This document shows positions 11,887 through 23,754 of a stretch of 64,000 nucleotides of DNA, in pieces. The notes below the pieces were generated by a model. That model did no database searches, was not told where the DNA came from, and worked only from the letters and a program-made list of their open reading frames with translations. The stretch spans positions 27,414,314 to 27,478,313 of the forward strand of contig CM046001.1 in NCBI GenBank assembly GCA_025175895.1, given 5' to 3'. This DNA comes from Wurfbainia villosa (Eukaryota > Streptophyta > Magnoliopsida > Zingiberales > Zingiberaceae). The position numbers and the translations under genes are program-made. The stretch's first letter is position 1. Every line of letters starts with the position of its first letter.

Positions 11887-13176
11887 CTAGTCGTCTGCCG
11901 AAGGTGGAGGTGGAGGAGGCTGCTGGCTCAAAGTCCAGGTCCGCATCATCTCATACATATCGAGCTGACGCTGCTCGATGCGGCTCTGGGACTCTGCAAT
12001 CTGAATGCATCTCTCCTCCATTCGACTAAGATGTGCGCCCATGGAGGCTTGCCCTACTAAGAGCTCTGACAGCCGTGAGTCGACTATCTGCTGATAGTCC
12101 TGGAATCTGGACTCCAGCTGGCCTAGACGATCTGATGGACCCGTCGCTGATGCATCTACTGGTATCTGATCCTCCTCATCAGCGGCGTCTGCATCCTCAT
12201 AGTCCTCTGCCGCCTCTCTAGGTACCAGAGGCGGCTCTCCACGTGCCCTGGGCGGTGGTCGAGGTGCCAACTCCATCTGCCCACGCCCCATCTGCAGCTT
12301 CGCTAACGAGAAGTTACGAACTGATATGCAATCGTACACCTCAGATAGCGACCTCAGTGATCCCCTGTGAATGTTGATGCCTACTGACTCTAACCATGCT
12401 GTGATAATGTGCCCATAAGGCATATGCACTTTCCCTTGTACAGGGGAAATGAAATGCACAATGCAATGAAACATGTTTAATGCAATGTTTATGTCTAACC
12501 TATTACGCACAGTAGAAAGAGATGGGGAGGCCGAATCTTGGCCAGACCCCGAGTGACGATCGGAAGAAAACACCCAACAATAACCTTGTAGAGTACATTG
12601 TCAGGTGCAGATAGCTCAGTAATAGGAAATAAATTCTGTGCTGGTGGACGAGGATGACCAAAAACATGCTCATGCATGGAGTCCAAAGAGATATGGTCAA
12701 ATGGCTCGGGTAAAGGAGCATCAAAGGTAGGGTAGAAAATGAAGGTGTCATCCGATGGCTTACACTCAAGAAACTCCTGCAATATCGCAGGAGTGAACTC
12801 TAAATCGCGTTTTGCAACGCGAGTAGTGTAGGTAGGGCCATCGTCTACCTTCTTTAGGTTCTGATAAAACTCCTTAAGGAGATCATCATTAATGACATGT
12901 ATGCATAAGACAATTTTCATGAGATGAAAATATGCAAATATGTCCATGACATCACTACAGTAACGTGCAAAGAAGTCCCTATCGATGTACCTAACCAACA
13001 TAGATTGGTACAATCGTGATTCACCCTCGGGTGGATCATTTCTACGAGATCTCATATATGATTGTAATGCAACAATGTGAAATGCAAGGGCACCAATACA
13101 CGATTAGATTATAATAGATTACAATGAAAAGGAAAAATTAGGGTTTTTGAGTAAGAAAATTTTACTTCGGTGCCAT
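11887..13176 (-). pseudogene. Extra gene in C: plant transposon-domain-like protein with coiled coil, one intron, frameshifted
   Basis: Function is not established. The frame from 13055 (exon part used: 13050 down) encodes a globular N-terminus (…DRDFFARYCSDVMD…, …LEFTPAILQEFLECKP…). Pattern and length resemble the family annotated as 'putative plant transposon protein', which I recognise by motif style only. The frame shifts by one base near 12500, just after LFLLCVIG, then continues RLDINIALNM. Next come an Arg/Pro-rich and acidic linker, a coiled coil (about 12170-11950, QLESRFQDYQQIVDSRLSEL) and a poly-Pro C-terminus ending SADD. A better start is at 13176: exon 1 ATGGCACCGAA (13176-13166), a GT…AG intron (13165-13051), then in-frame ATCTCG; this gives MAPKSRR. 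It is on the same strand as C gag, downstream of it. About 390 residues in all. Confidence 0.6.
13051..13165 (-). other. Candidate 115-nt intron in the extra C gene
   Basis: The minus strand begins GTAAAATTTTC and ends CATATATGAG. It is AT-rich, and removing it joins an ATG exon in frame to the long exon. This is inference from splice-site pattern and frame only. Confidence 0.45.
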
Positions 13177-13444
13177 TTGAAGGGGTGATGAGGGAATATT
13201 CTTTGAAAGTTCCCGAGAGGATCGACCGGAACCCTAATCGGAAAAGAAAAAACAACCGCTAAAAATGGGTGAACTAGGGTTGTGAGATGAGTGAAAATGC
13301 GAGAGGAAGAGTTAGGCTATCAAACCTAGGACCTAGGTGGCCGGAGCGGTCGGAAAATCTCATCGGAGAAAGGAGTGGCGAATGGAGAGGAGAAGGAAAA
13401 CGGGAAATAGACGCGTGAAGACGCCGAACCCTAGCGGTTCGGCG

Positions 13445-13453
13445 TTATAAAAT
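13445..13453 (-). promoter_or_regulatory. TATA box of the extra C gene
   Basis: The minus strand reads TTTTATAACG, about 270 bases before the candidate ATG at 13176. Between them lies a C/T-rich stretch (about 13420-13370) typical of plant 5' leaders. Upstream is an array of GATCGGTGAT-type units and one CAGTCGACTG (13453-13780). Confidence 0.5.
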
Positions 13454-13780
13454 CGCGATGCCCGATCGGTGATGTGCGGATCGATCGGTGATGCATTTAT
13501 TAAGCGGGTTTACCGGCCGTGATGGCTCGCTCGGCTCGACCAATCGGCGAGTCTTACGTAGCCGTGCTACGATGCATCGGTCGGGATGTTGCTCATCGAT
13601 CGACTAGTCGATCACCACTCATTTCGGCGAGCACTCGGTGATGACCCTCGGCCTCGGTGAATAGTACCATCGATCGTGATGTATCCCATCGATCGGTGAT
13701 GTGCAACGATCGATTCTGGGCGACACTCATTTGCTTGACTCACGATATCGTGCTACAGTATGATCAGTCGACTGATATCT
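13453..13780. repeat. Decayed palindrome array upstream of the extra gene
   Basis: Repeated CGATCGGTGAT, CATCGATCG and similar units are followed by one exact ATCAGTCGACTGAT at about 13759-13772. The place relative to the TATA box is the same as in the LTRs. Confidence 0.55.
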
Positions 13781-14370
13781 GATTTCTAGTTCTGAAATTC
13801 AGAAAATCTTGATTTCTTTATCTAACTTATTTCATTTTCTCATGTTTAATCTTGTATATCGAACATATTGATGTTATGCTTATATTCATGTATTCGTTAA
13901 TGTATTTTGATATTTTATTTCATTTTAGCAAACATTAACATTCAATGGTTTCAAAATCCTAACATCTCACCCTTTCTAAGTGTTGAAATACACAATCAAG
14001 GTAAAAGACTTGTTTTGTGAGATGCAATCCACCCTAGACATTCCTTCCATGTAAACACATGGTGAAACACATAAAGCATGGTAAATACAAGACATCAAGG
14101 TGTGTGGCACTTGAGTATCACTCTTGATGTAACTTCTATACCTTAAATACACTTCTCTTGATACATTGATTCCTACAGTGTGCCAAAGATCAAAGTGACA
14201 CACTATGACCTTTAAATCTAGATTGTGTCAATTTTATTGATTTTCATGATTTAAAAAATATATTGGCACATCCTAAAATCTTTTAGGATTAAAGCTCAAA
14301 TGTATTTCCAAGGTAACCATAACCTTGAAAATAACCTAAAGTGTCACCTTTGCCATGGTCGAGTTAACTA
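13781..14370 (-). other. C tail between extra gene and element E
   Basis: AT-rich, no supported gene. From about 14190 it is alignable with B 5945-6130 (TGACACACTATGACC, TATTGGCACATCC), so the extra cassette replaces B-type tail between about 11672 and 14190. It ends at TSD CTCAT (14371-14375). Confidence 0.7.
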
Positions 14371-14375
14371 CTCAT

Positions 14376-16574
14376 TGTTAGTAATATATGAGAGATGTCC
14401 TAAGGCAATCGCCTTATGTATGAACCATTTATATGATAAATGAAGATTCACTATTTGAGTATACATGTTTTATGTATTTGATTGGATCTTAAACTCATTT
14501 ACTGAATGCCCACGATACGATTCACAGCATGAGAGAATTTGTAATTGGATCACAACTAGTGAGTATCTCTACATGTGTAATTGTGATGTATCGGAATTAT
14601 CCCTAGTCGATGAATTGATGGATTTGGACACCATCAATTCTGTCGAGACTAGCACGAGGTATACTCCTTGGTGTATCCAAGCGGTGATTCTCCGGGAGAC
14701 ATAGTGATGTCCGAGTTAATCGTGGATGCTAGTTATGGTAACTAGTTCATTGGAGTGACCAGTAGTAAGACTTCATATGGTTCTCATATATAGATATGTC
14801 AATGAAGTTCTTACGTGGCTTAAGTGCGATGTTCCTTTGACTTGCGGTATTCAAGTCATCTTGATCATGGAGACTTATGCTTTGACATCTTAAGCAAACA
14901 TCTCTAAGGAGATGTGGACCCGGATGATTGGGTATAAGTCAGTGATCGAAGGTGTTTGAATAGCCTATAAAGGATTCACCACTCCTTGCGAGGAGATGTA
15001 TACCCATGGCCTCTCGTCGGATTGTTACTAAAGTCTTTGGCCAAAGCATTACATGTTTAGAGTAAAGTACTCTTCGATACATGTGGAGTAACTAGAATCC
15101 GTGGGGACGAGGAAATGATACTTGGGCTAGGTGTGACGTGAGTCGACCCTAGTGGGTGACACAATAGACCATGTCCTGAACCAAGTGGGTATAAGATGAG
15201 TGAAGGAATGGGGCACGATTCATTCGAAGCTCTTGAAGGGTTTGAAATAGTTCTCGATCAACCGTTGATCTTTTCGGTTAATTGGGGATCATGATGTACT
15301 ACTAGGTGCCACTCATGATCGTTCTATAATTAATGGTTAATTATAGGCGCCAACATAAACCGAGAACCTATTTGGTCACACGCACAACGAGTGTAATCCA
15401 AAGGATTTAAAACGAGCTTGAGAATGGGATTCTCAGACCGAGAGAAACTATGTTTGGTTGGACCAAACATAAAGCGAGCATGAAATTGTTTCAGTCGCAA
15501 TGGAAGCGTGGATGGGCCATGTCTTATGAAGACATAATGGATGGACCAAAATGGTTTGGTTCTAATCCAATGGATAAGAATAAACCAAAGGGTTTGGTTT
15601 ATATTAAACGAATGAACCAAAGGTTGGTTCGGTTCGTTTTAACTTAAAATAAACTATCATGGTTTGGTTTATTTTAACTTATCTTAATGGAGCGGGTTAA
15701 CGGGCTTTATGGATATGATCCATTAACCATTAAGAGAATTAGTTCTCTATAAAAGAGGGCTTAAGGGATTGTTAAGCCCTAATCCAAAATCCAAAACCCT
15801 AAACCTAGTTGCCGCCCAACATATTGTTGCCGCCCAACATATTGTTGCCGCCCAGCTTGTGGTGCCGCCGTCCAGCTCCTTGCCGGCGACCAAGCTTCAG
15901 CCGGTGAACACTCCGGCGACCCTCCGGTGATCCCCTATAGGTTTGGCATCAAGGTGAGGTTTTTCTTTCCTTGGTTGGCCGGCGCCTATATCCTCCACCA
16001 AGCTGTCCAGTTTTCTGGACAGCTTCTCCTCCTCTCGTCGGAGCATCGTTTGGACGACGGTTAGTGCTCCGACAGCGGCTAACTTACCGGGGATTTGATC
16101 TCCGGTAATCCTCTGAGGTGGAGGACGAAGGATTCGTCAATTGGTTGACGAATACCTTTCCGGAGAAGCGAGTTTTGAGGACTCGGTTTTGGATCCGAAT
16201 TTGGATTCGGATCGTGATCATCTCTCGATCACGTTGTCTTCAACACGAGGCTAGTAACCCGTACGAAGACGAAGCTCGTGACTTAGTGAAGTCATCCCGA
16301 GGAGCTCGGCGTGGATACGGATAGAGACGATTCTTACGAGGATCGTTCCGGTTGATGCCGTTCCCGCTACACGTCATACGAAAGGTATAACGTAGATAAA
16401 TTTCTTTTATTGCAAATTTTAATTTACGGTTATGTCTACACTTATTATAATAGCATGCGTGTGTTGTGTGTGTTGTAATAAATATAGATTTATTATTTTT
16501 TAATTGCTTCCGCTGTGCTCATGTTTACGAAACATGATCGAACACACACACGTCGCGGTGCCGGAAACCCAACA
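14376..16574 (+). repeat. E 5' LTR
   Basis: At 2199 bp it pairs with 21556-23720 with only scattered differences by eye. It carries TATAAAAG at 15748-15755, nearly framed by an inverted repeat (GAGAA…TTCTC). Confidence 0.95.
15748..15755 (+). promoter_or_regulatory. TATA box of E 5' LTR
   Basis: CTCTATAAAAGAGGG; the identical box in the 3' LTR is at 22927-22934. Confidence 0.7.
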
Positions 16575-16590
16575 GTGGTATCAGAGCCCA
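16575..16590 (+). other. E primer-binding site
   Basis: GTGGTATCAGAGCCCA directly after the LTR, complementary to initiator tRNA-Met. Confidence 0.92.
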
Positions 16591-17861
16591 GGTTGTGTTT
16601 CGACATAATCGTAAAAATGGTTTTGCGATAGTCATAATGTATTTCTGGAAGTTTTCTAAATTTTGGAAATTTAGAAGTATTTATGGAAATTTTTCAATTT
16701 TGGAAAGTCTAGAAGTATTTATGGAAATCTTCCACTTTTGGAAAGTTGGAAGTATTTATGGAAATTGATATTTTCCATAAATAAAATATTTGATTAGATT
16801 CTGGAAATTTGTTTCCTAATTTAATCATGATTTGATTTGGGAAATCAAATCTTAAAATATTTTATTTCCATAAGTAGTTTTAATGATTTAGGAAATTGGT
16901 TTCCTAAATAGATTTTCCTTAATCAAATAATTCCATGAATAAAATATGTGATTAGATTTGGAAATTTGTTTCCTAATTTAATTATGATTTGATTTGGAGA
17001 ATCAAATCTTAAACATATTTTATTTCCATAAATAGTTATGACATATAAGGAAATATATACATGACATAATTGTATGCCATGTAATTGCATTAGATGCATA
17101 ACATTATGCCATGCGTGTCGTGACATGTAGATGTATGCCATGTATGCCATGCCATGTAGATAATAGTTATTTGCATGCAAAGAGGATGAGACATAAAACC
17201 CTAACTCAATATTAAAGCCTACACCTTCCATTAATATGGTTAGAACCAGAGTTCTGTTTCTTGTTTGGGTTGTTGGACTCACTCCAAGCCCGGCTCGAAC
17301 CTGAACATGTTCAAATCATTGGAATAGTTTAACTCTAATATGGTAAGAGTCAGAGGTCAATCGTTAGTTTGGGTTGTTGGACTCACTCCAAGCCTGGCTA
17401 ATTGGTTGAATGCGCTCTAACCATATTAAAACTATTTCGCGATTAATGGGTCGGCTTTAACTTGGAGCATCGATTTGTTGGACTCACTCCAAGGTCGATG
17501 TGAAGAGAGGTGCAGTTGGGTGCTATGCATATGATGCATACTTGTTAATGTGTTAACAACCCAATGTATGTGTAAACATTCAATTAGTTGATAGCACATT
17601 GTGATAGTTACATATACATGATATGCAATCGGTATAGTTGATACCTACTGTCGTAGTTATGAATGGCTTGTTGGACTCTCTCCAAGGTTGTTCATAACTA
17701 TGATGGATATCAGCCCATTCGGAGATGGACCTACGATCTCCCGAAGTGATTTTGGGGTTTTTGAAATTCGAAAAATGAATGGGATTTATAAATGTATATT
17801 GATGCATTTTAAAATTATCTTTCTCATATATGCTCGTTTTGTATTTCTAAGATTGATCATG
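16591..17861 (+). other. E 5' leader with internal repeats and four hairpins
   Basis: No gene. At 16630-16760 a roughly 50-bp unit containing AGTATTTATGGAAAT is repeated about three times. A longer block (GATTTGATTTGG, ATAAATAAAATAT) occurs twice at 16775-17040. A TTGGACTCACTCCAAG hairpin recurs at 17273, 17377, 17478 and (TTGGACTCTCTCCAAG) 17671. Leaders of LTR elements hold dimerisation and packaging signals; a role for these hairpins is inference. Confidence 0.7.
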
Positions 17862-20800
17862 ATGTCTTTGAATTGCGTTCCATTTTGGATTCGAATAAAT
17901 TGACTGGGTCGAGCTTCATGGACTGGCTTAGAAGCTTGAGAATTGTTCTCAAGGTTGAAAAGCTTGCAAATGTCCTCGAAGCGCCTCTTCCCGCCCGTCC
18001 TAGTGACGATGCAACTCTGGACCAATTGTTGGCCTATCAGAAACATGTGAGTGATTCTGAACAATTGAGTTGCATCATGCTAGCCGCAATGGAACCAAGC
18101 TACGAAAGCAGCATGAGCATATGGATGCTCATATCGTAGTCCTTCATCTTTGTGAGTTGATTGATGAGCAAGTGAGATTCGAAAGGTTCGAAGTCTCAAA
18201 GCTCCTCTTCACCTCTGAGATGCTAGAAGGTTCATCTGTGGTACTGCTCAATATGCTGAAGACTGTGGAGTCTTCTGAGAAGCATGAGCAGGGGACGGTG
18301 CTGTTAGTTGATTCCTCGAAGAAAGGTTCTAAGAGGAAGTCAAAGGAACAACAGAAGGGAAAGAAGAGAAGGGCTAAGAAGGTAGAACTAGCACAAAAGG
18401 AAACTTATCATCATTATGGCAAGGAGAGCCATTTGCGAAGAAAGTGCAAGATTTATCGTGAGTCCGTGAAGAAGGATAAGGCATCGGATGCCCCATCTTC
18501 TTCCGAAAACTTCGTTATTGATTGTCATTCTATTTCCTCAAACACTTGGGTATTGGATACTGGGTGTGGCTCACATATATGTAATGACATACATGGGCTA
18601 AGGAATAGAAGAAGACTCGTCAAGGGAGAGTCAAATTTGCGTATTGGGAATGGAGCAAAGGTTGCTGCAGTCGCCATTGGAACGCATTTGTTGAAACTTC
18701 CTACAGGACTTGTCTTAGAACTGGACAATTGTTTTTATATTCCTTCGTTGATAAAGAACATCATTTCTATTTCTTGTTCAAATAGAAATGGTTTCCATTT
18801 GACGTTTAGTAACAATTGTTGTTACATAACTTTGAATGGGGTTCTTTATGGGACTGGAACTTTAAGCAATGGTGTTTATACGTTGGACGTATCCAGTGAC
18901 ATTTTCAATATCGAAGCGAGCAACACGCGTGCTCGAAAGGATAATCAAATAGACTCCTATATGTGGCATTGTCGTCTTGGCCATATAAGCAAGAAACGCA
19001 TGTCCGAATTACACCGATGTGGAATTCTGGAATCGTTTGAATTGGATTCATACGATACATGCGAATCATGCTTAAAAGGCAAGATGACTAAGTTACCTTT
19101 TACTGGAAAAGGTGAACGAGTGGGAGAGTTACTAGGTTTAGTACATACTGATGTATGTGGACCTATGTCAACTCAAGCATTAGGAGGCTATAGCTACTTC
19201 ATTACCTTCACCGATAATCACTCACGGTTTGGGTATGTGTTCTTGATGAAACACAAGTCTGAAGCCTTTGAAAGGTTCAAAGAATTCAGAAATGAAGTAG
19301 AGAAACAACATGACAAGAGTATTAAAATACTTCGATCGGATCGAGGTGGTGAATACTTAAGTCAAGAGTTTCTTGATTATCTAAGAGACAATGGCATATT
19401 GTCTCAATGGACTCCGCCCTATACACCACAGTATAATGGTGTATCTGAGAGGCGTAACCGGACCTTGTTGGACATGGTCAGGTCAATGATGAATCATGCA
19501 ACTCTTCCCAAGTCCTTTTGGGGTTATGCACTTCAGACAGCTGTGTACTTGTTAAACAGAATGCCTACCAAGGTAGTCTCTACTACTCCATATGAGATAT
19601 GAGCTAGTAAGAAACCTCATGTATCTTACTTGAAGATATGGGGTTGTCCTGCTTATGTGAAGCGGACTGTATCAGACAAACTGGATGCTAAGTCTGATAA
19701 ATGTCTATTTATTGGATACCCTAAGGAAACAAGGGGTTACCAATTCTATCATCCTGTGGAACAAAAGGTGTTTGTTTCAAGGCATGCTGTGTTTCTAGAG
19801 AAAGAGTTTCTCTTGCAAGAAAACAGTGGGAGTGTCGTCGAGCTTGAGAAGGCTCGAGAGACTCAAATAGACATTGATGAGATACCTGGTGAAGCACAAC
19901 AGCCGACAACTCATAGTGATGAGCAATCGGCTGGACCTATTGTAACACCACATCTTCGTAGATCTGGTAGAACACGCAATATTCCTGAGAGATATGGATT
20001 TCTCGTAAGTGAATCGAACGACGTGTTACTCATTGATGATGAGGAGCCTACCAGTTATGAAGAAGTGCTGACAAGTTCAGAAAGGGATAAGTGGCTTGGT
20101 GCCATGAAGTCGGAAATGGATTCCATGTACGAAAACCAAGTTTGGAACTTGGTTGACCCACCTGAAGGCATAAAGCCTATAGGGTGCAAGTGGGTTTTCA
20201 AGAAGAAAACCGACATGGATGGTAATGTGATTACCTATAAGGCTAAATTGGTGGCGAAAGGATATCGTCAAAAACAAGGTGTTGATTATGACGAAACCTA
20301 TTCGCCTGTAGCTATGCTTAAATCCATTCGGATGCTCCTGGCCATAGCGGCTCATTATGATTATGAGATATGGCAGATGGATGTGAAAACGCTTTCCTTA
20401 ATGGAAACCTCGAGGGGCGTGTATATGATACGCTGACTGAGGTTTCACATCGGTTGATAAAACCAAGGTATGCAAATTGCGACGATCCATTTATGGATTG
20501 AAGCAAGCATCCAGGAGCTGGAATATCCGTTTTGATGAGACAATCAAAAAGTTTGATTTCTCACAAAATCCAGACGAACCTTGTGTGTACAAGAAGGTTA
20601 GTGGGAGTGCAGTCGTGTTCCTAGTATTGTATGTCGATGACATATTACTTATAGGAAACGATTTGTCAATCTTACAGTCAGTTAAGGTTTGGTTATCCAA
20701 GACATTCTCCATGAAAGACCTGGGAGAAGCAACCTACATCCTTGGGATTAAGATCTATAGAGATAGATCGAAACGGTTGCTTGGTCTTTCGCAGTCTACA

Positions 20801-21541
20801 TATATAGACCGAGTGCTAAAGAGGTTTAGCATGTTGGAATCCAAGAAAGGTTTCCTACCCATCAGGCATGGGGTACACCTTTCGAAGTCTATGTGTCCGC
20901 GCACAGAAGACGAGAGGATTTGCATGAGTAAGATTCCCTATGCATCCGCAATAGGATCTATCATGTATGCTATGTTATGTACGAGGCCCGATGTATCGTA
21001 TGCTCTGAGTGTCACGAGCAGATACCAGTCCGATCCAGGAATGGATCATTGGGCGGCTGTTAAGACGATCCTTAAGTACTTGAGAAGAACTAAGGATGTG
21101 TTCCTAATATATGGAGAAGGGTACATGGTGATACGTGGGTATACGGATGCCAGCTCCAGACAGACAAGGATGATTCCATGTCTCAGTCTGGGTATGTATT
21201 CACCTAGAATGGAGGCGCAATAAGTTGGAAAGGTTCCAAGCTTGACACTATAGCGGATTCTGCCACTAAGGCAGAATACGTTGCAGCTTTGGAAGCAGCA
21301 AAGGAAGCGGTTTGGATCAAGTAGTTCATCTATAAACTTGATGTGGTCTCATCAATGATCCAAACATGTGCTTCGCCGCTATTATCTTATCAGAGAGATC
21401 ATCAGTAGGAACGAAATACAAATCGAGAAAATTCCCACTGAAAGGAACTTAGCGGATCCTTTGACTAAAGCATTACCTCAAAGTAAGTTTGAGGGTCATG
21501 TTAGAGCTTATGGTATTGGATACCGTAGCGATTGGCATTAG
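17862..21541 (+). pseudogene. E gag-pol, broken
   Basis: Polyprotein of a plant Ty1/copia element. Start ATGTCTTTG at 17862 matches the F start by context. Gag is UBN2-like and lacks about 60 residues near 18230 that F still has. Zinc knuckle near 18405-18450 has lost two Cys. Protease DTG is at 18556-18564. The GAG-pre-integrase region lies at about 18960-19090. The integrase core (DVCGPM, SDRGGEY, NGVSERRNRTL) runs about 19130-19600, with stop TGA for Trp at 19600. RT (CKWVFKKK, QMDVK, YVDD at 20630-20641) has a one-base frameshift near 20390. RNase H (GYTDAS) has a frameshift near 21150, a stop near 21320, and about 75 missing bases near 21355, compared with A. It ends DPLTKALPQ… with stop at 21539-21541. 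Confidence 0.9.
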
Positions 21542-21555
21542 GCCAAGTGGGAGTC
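21542..21555 (+). other. E purine-rich primer site
   Basis: GCCAAGTGGGAGTC, directly before the 3' LTR; partly purine-rich as in many copia elements. Element A has GTGAGAGTC at the same place. Confidence 0.65.
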
Positions 21556-23720
21556 TGTTAGTAATATATGAGAGATGTCCTAAGGCAATCGCCTTATGTA
21601 TGAATCATTTATATGATAAATGAAGATTCACTATTTGAGTATACATGTTTTATGTATTTGATTGGATCTTAAACTCATTTACTGAATGCCGACGATACGA
21701 TTCACAGCATGAGAGAATTTGTGATTGGATCACAACTAGTGAGTATCTCTACATGTGTAATTGTGATGTATCGGAATTATCCCTAGTCGATGAATTGATG
21801 GATTTGGACACCATCAATTCGGTCAAGACTAGCACGAGGTATACTCCTTGGTGTATCCAAGCAGCTGATTCTCACAGTGTTTGGAGACATAGTGATGTCG
21901 GAGTTAATCGTGGATGCTAGTTATGGTAACTAGTTCATTGGAGTGACCGGTTGTAAGACTTCATATGGTTCTCGCATATATAGATATGTCAATGAAGTTC
22001 TTATCGTGGCTTAAGTGCGATGTTCCTTCGACTTGCGTATTCAAGTCATCTTGATCATGGAGACTTATGCTTTGACATCTTAAGCAAACATCTCTAAGGA
22101 GATGTGGACCCGGATGATTGGGTATAAGTCATGATCAAGGTGTTTGAATAGCCTATAAAGGATTCACCACTCCTTGCAGGAGATGTATACCCATGGCCTC
22201 TCGTCGGATTGTTACTAAAGTCTTGGCCAAAGCATTACATGTTTAGAGTAAGGTACTCTTCGATACATGTGGAGTAACTAGAACTGTGAGGACGAGGAAA
22301 TGATACTTGGGCTAGGTGTGACGAGTCACTTAGTGGGATCGGACAATAGACCATGTCCCAACCAAGTGGGTATAAGATGAGTGAAGGGAATGGGGCACGA
22401 TTCATTCGAAGCATCAAGGGTTTCGTAAATAGTTCGATCAACCGCTGATCTTTTCTGCTAATTGGGGATCATGATGTACTACTAGGTGCCACTCATGATC
22501 GCTCTATAATTAATGGTTAATTATAGACGGCCAACATAAACCGAGAACCTATTTGGTCACACGACAACGAGTGTAATCCAAAGGATTTAAAACGAGCTTG
22601 AGAATGGGATTCTCGATCGAGAGAAACTATGTTTGGTTGGACCAAACATAAAGCGAGCATGAAATTGTTTCAGTCGCAATGGAAGCATGGATGGGCCGTG
22701 TCTTATGAAGACATAATGGATGGACCAAAATGGTTTGGTTCTAATCCAATGGATGAGAATAAACAAAAGGGTTTGGTTTATATTAAACGAATGAACCAAA
22801 GGTTGGTTCGGTTCGTTTTAACTTAAAATAAACAATCATGGTTTGGTTTATTTTAACTTATCTTAATGGAGCGGGTTAACGGGCTTTATGGATATGATCC
22901 ATTAACCATTAAGAGAATTAGTTCTCTATAAAAGAGGGCTTAAGGGATTGTTAAACCCTAATCTAATCCAAAACCCTAAACCTCCAACATATTGTTGCCG
23001 CCCAAATATTGTTGCGCCGCCTTGTTGCCGGCGCCTCACCAAGCTTCAGCCGGTGAACACTCCGGCGACCCTCCGGTGATCCCCTATAGGTTTGGCATCA
23101 AGGTGAGGTTTTTCTTTCCTTGGTTGGCCGGCGCCTATATCCTCCACCAAGCTGTCCAGTTTTCTGGACAGCTTCTCCTCCTCTCGTCGGAGCGTCGTTT
23201 GGACGACGGTTAGTGCTCCGACAGCGGCTAACTTACCGGGGATTTGATCTCCGGTAATCCTCTGAGGTGGAGGACGAAGGATTCGTCAATTGGTTGACGA
23301 ATACCTTTCCGGAGAAGCGAGTTTTGAGGACTCGGTTTTGGATCCGAATTTAGATTCGGATCGTGATCATCTCTCGATCACGTTGTCTTCAACACGAGGC
23401 TAGTAACCCGTACGAAGACGAAGCTCGTGACTTAGTGAAGCCATCCCGGGAGCTCGGCGTGGATATGGATAGAGACGATTCTTACGAGGATCGTTCCGGT
23501 TGATGCCGTTCCCGCTACACGTCATACGAAAGGTATAACGTAGATAAATTTCTTTTATTGCAAATTTTAATTTACGGTTATGTCTACACTTATTATAATA
23601 GCATGCGTGTGTTGTGTGTGTTGTAATAAATATAGATTTATTATTTTTTAATTGCTTCCGCTGTGCTCATGTTTACGAAACATGATCGAACACACACGTC
23701 GCGGTGTCGGAAACCCAACA
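21556..23720 (+). repeat. E 3' LTR
   Basis: At 2165 bp it has the same ends as the 5' LTR. Small indels against it concentrate near 22130-22450 and 22985-23030. Confidence 0.95.
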
Positions 23721-23754
23721 CTCATCCAATCATGGTTAACACATTCTAACCCAT

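Larger units (their letters stand above)
14376..23720 (+). mobile_element. Element E: near-complete Ty1/copia retrotransposon with pol
   Basis: TSD CTCAT (14371-14375, 23721-23725). Two LTRs of about 2.2 kb (14376-16574, 21556-23720) begin TGTTAGTAATAT and end CCCAACA. The PBS, a 1.3-kb leader, gag-pol and purine tract are all in place. Same family as A. It is broken by a gag deletion, stops, frameshifts and an RNase H deletion, so it is not autonomous today. It lies in the tail of C, opposite to C's direction. Confidence 0.95.

Noticed and set aside
14465..14704. ORF repeated at 14465 and 21645 as a duplicated gene
   Set aside because: Both lie at the same position of E's two LTRs; they are LTR sequence.
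16118..16324. Open frame in E LTR and GC-rich stretch as a host exon
   Set aside because: The same sequence is in the other LTR (about 23265-23470), so it belongs to the element.
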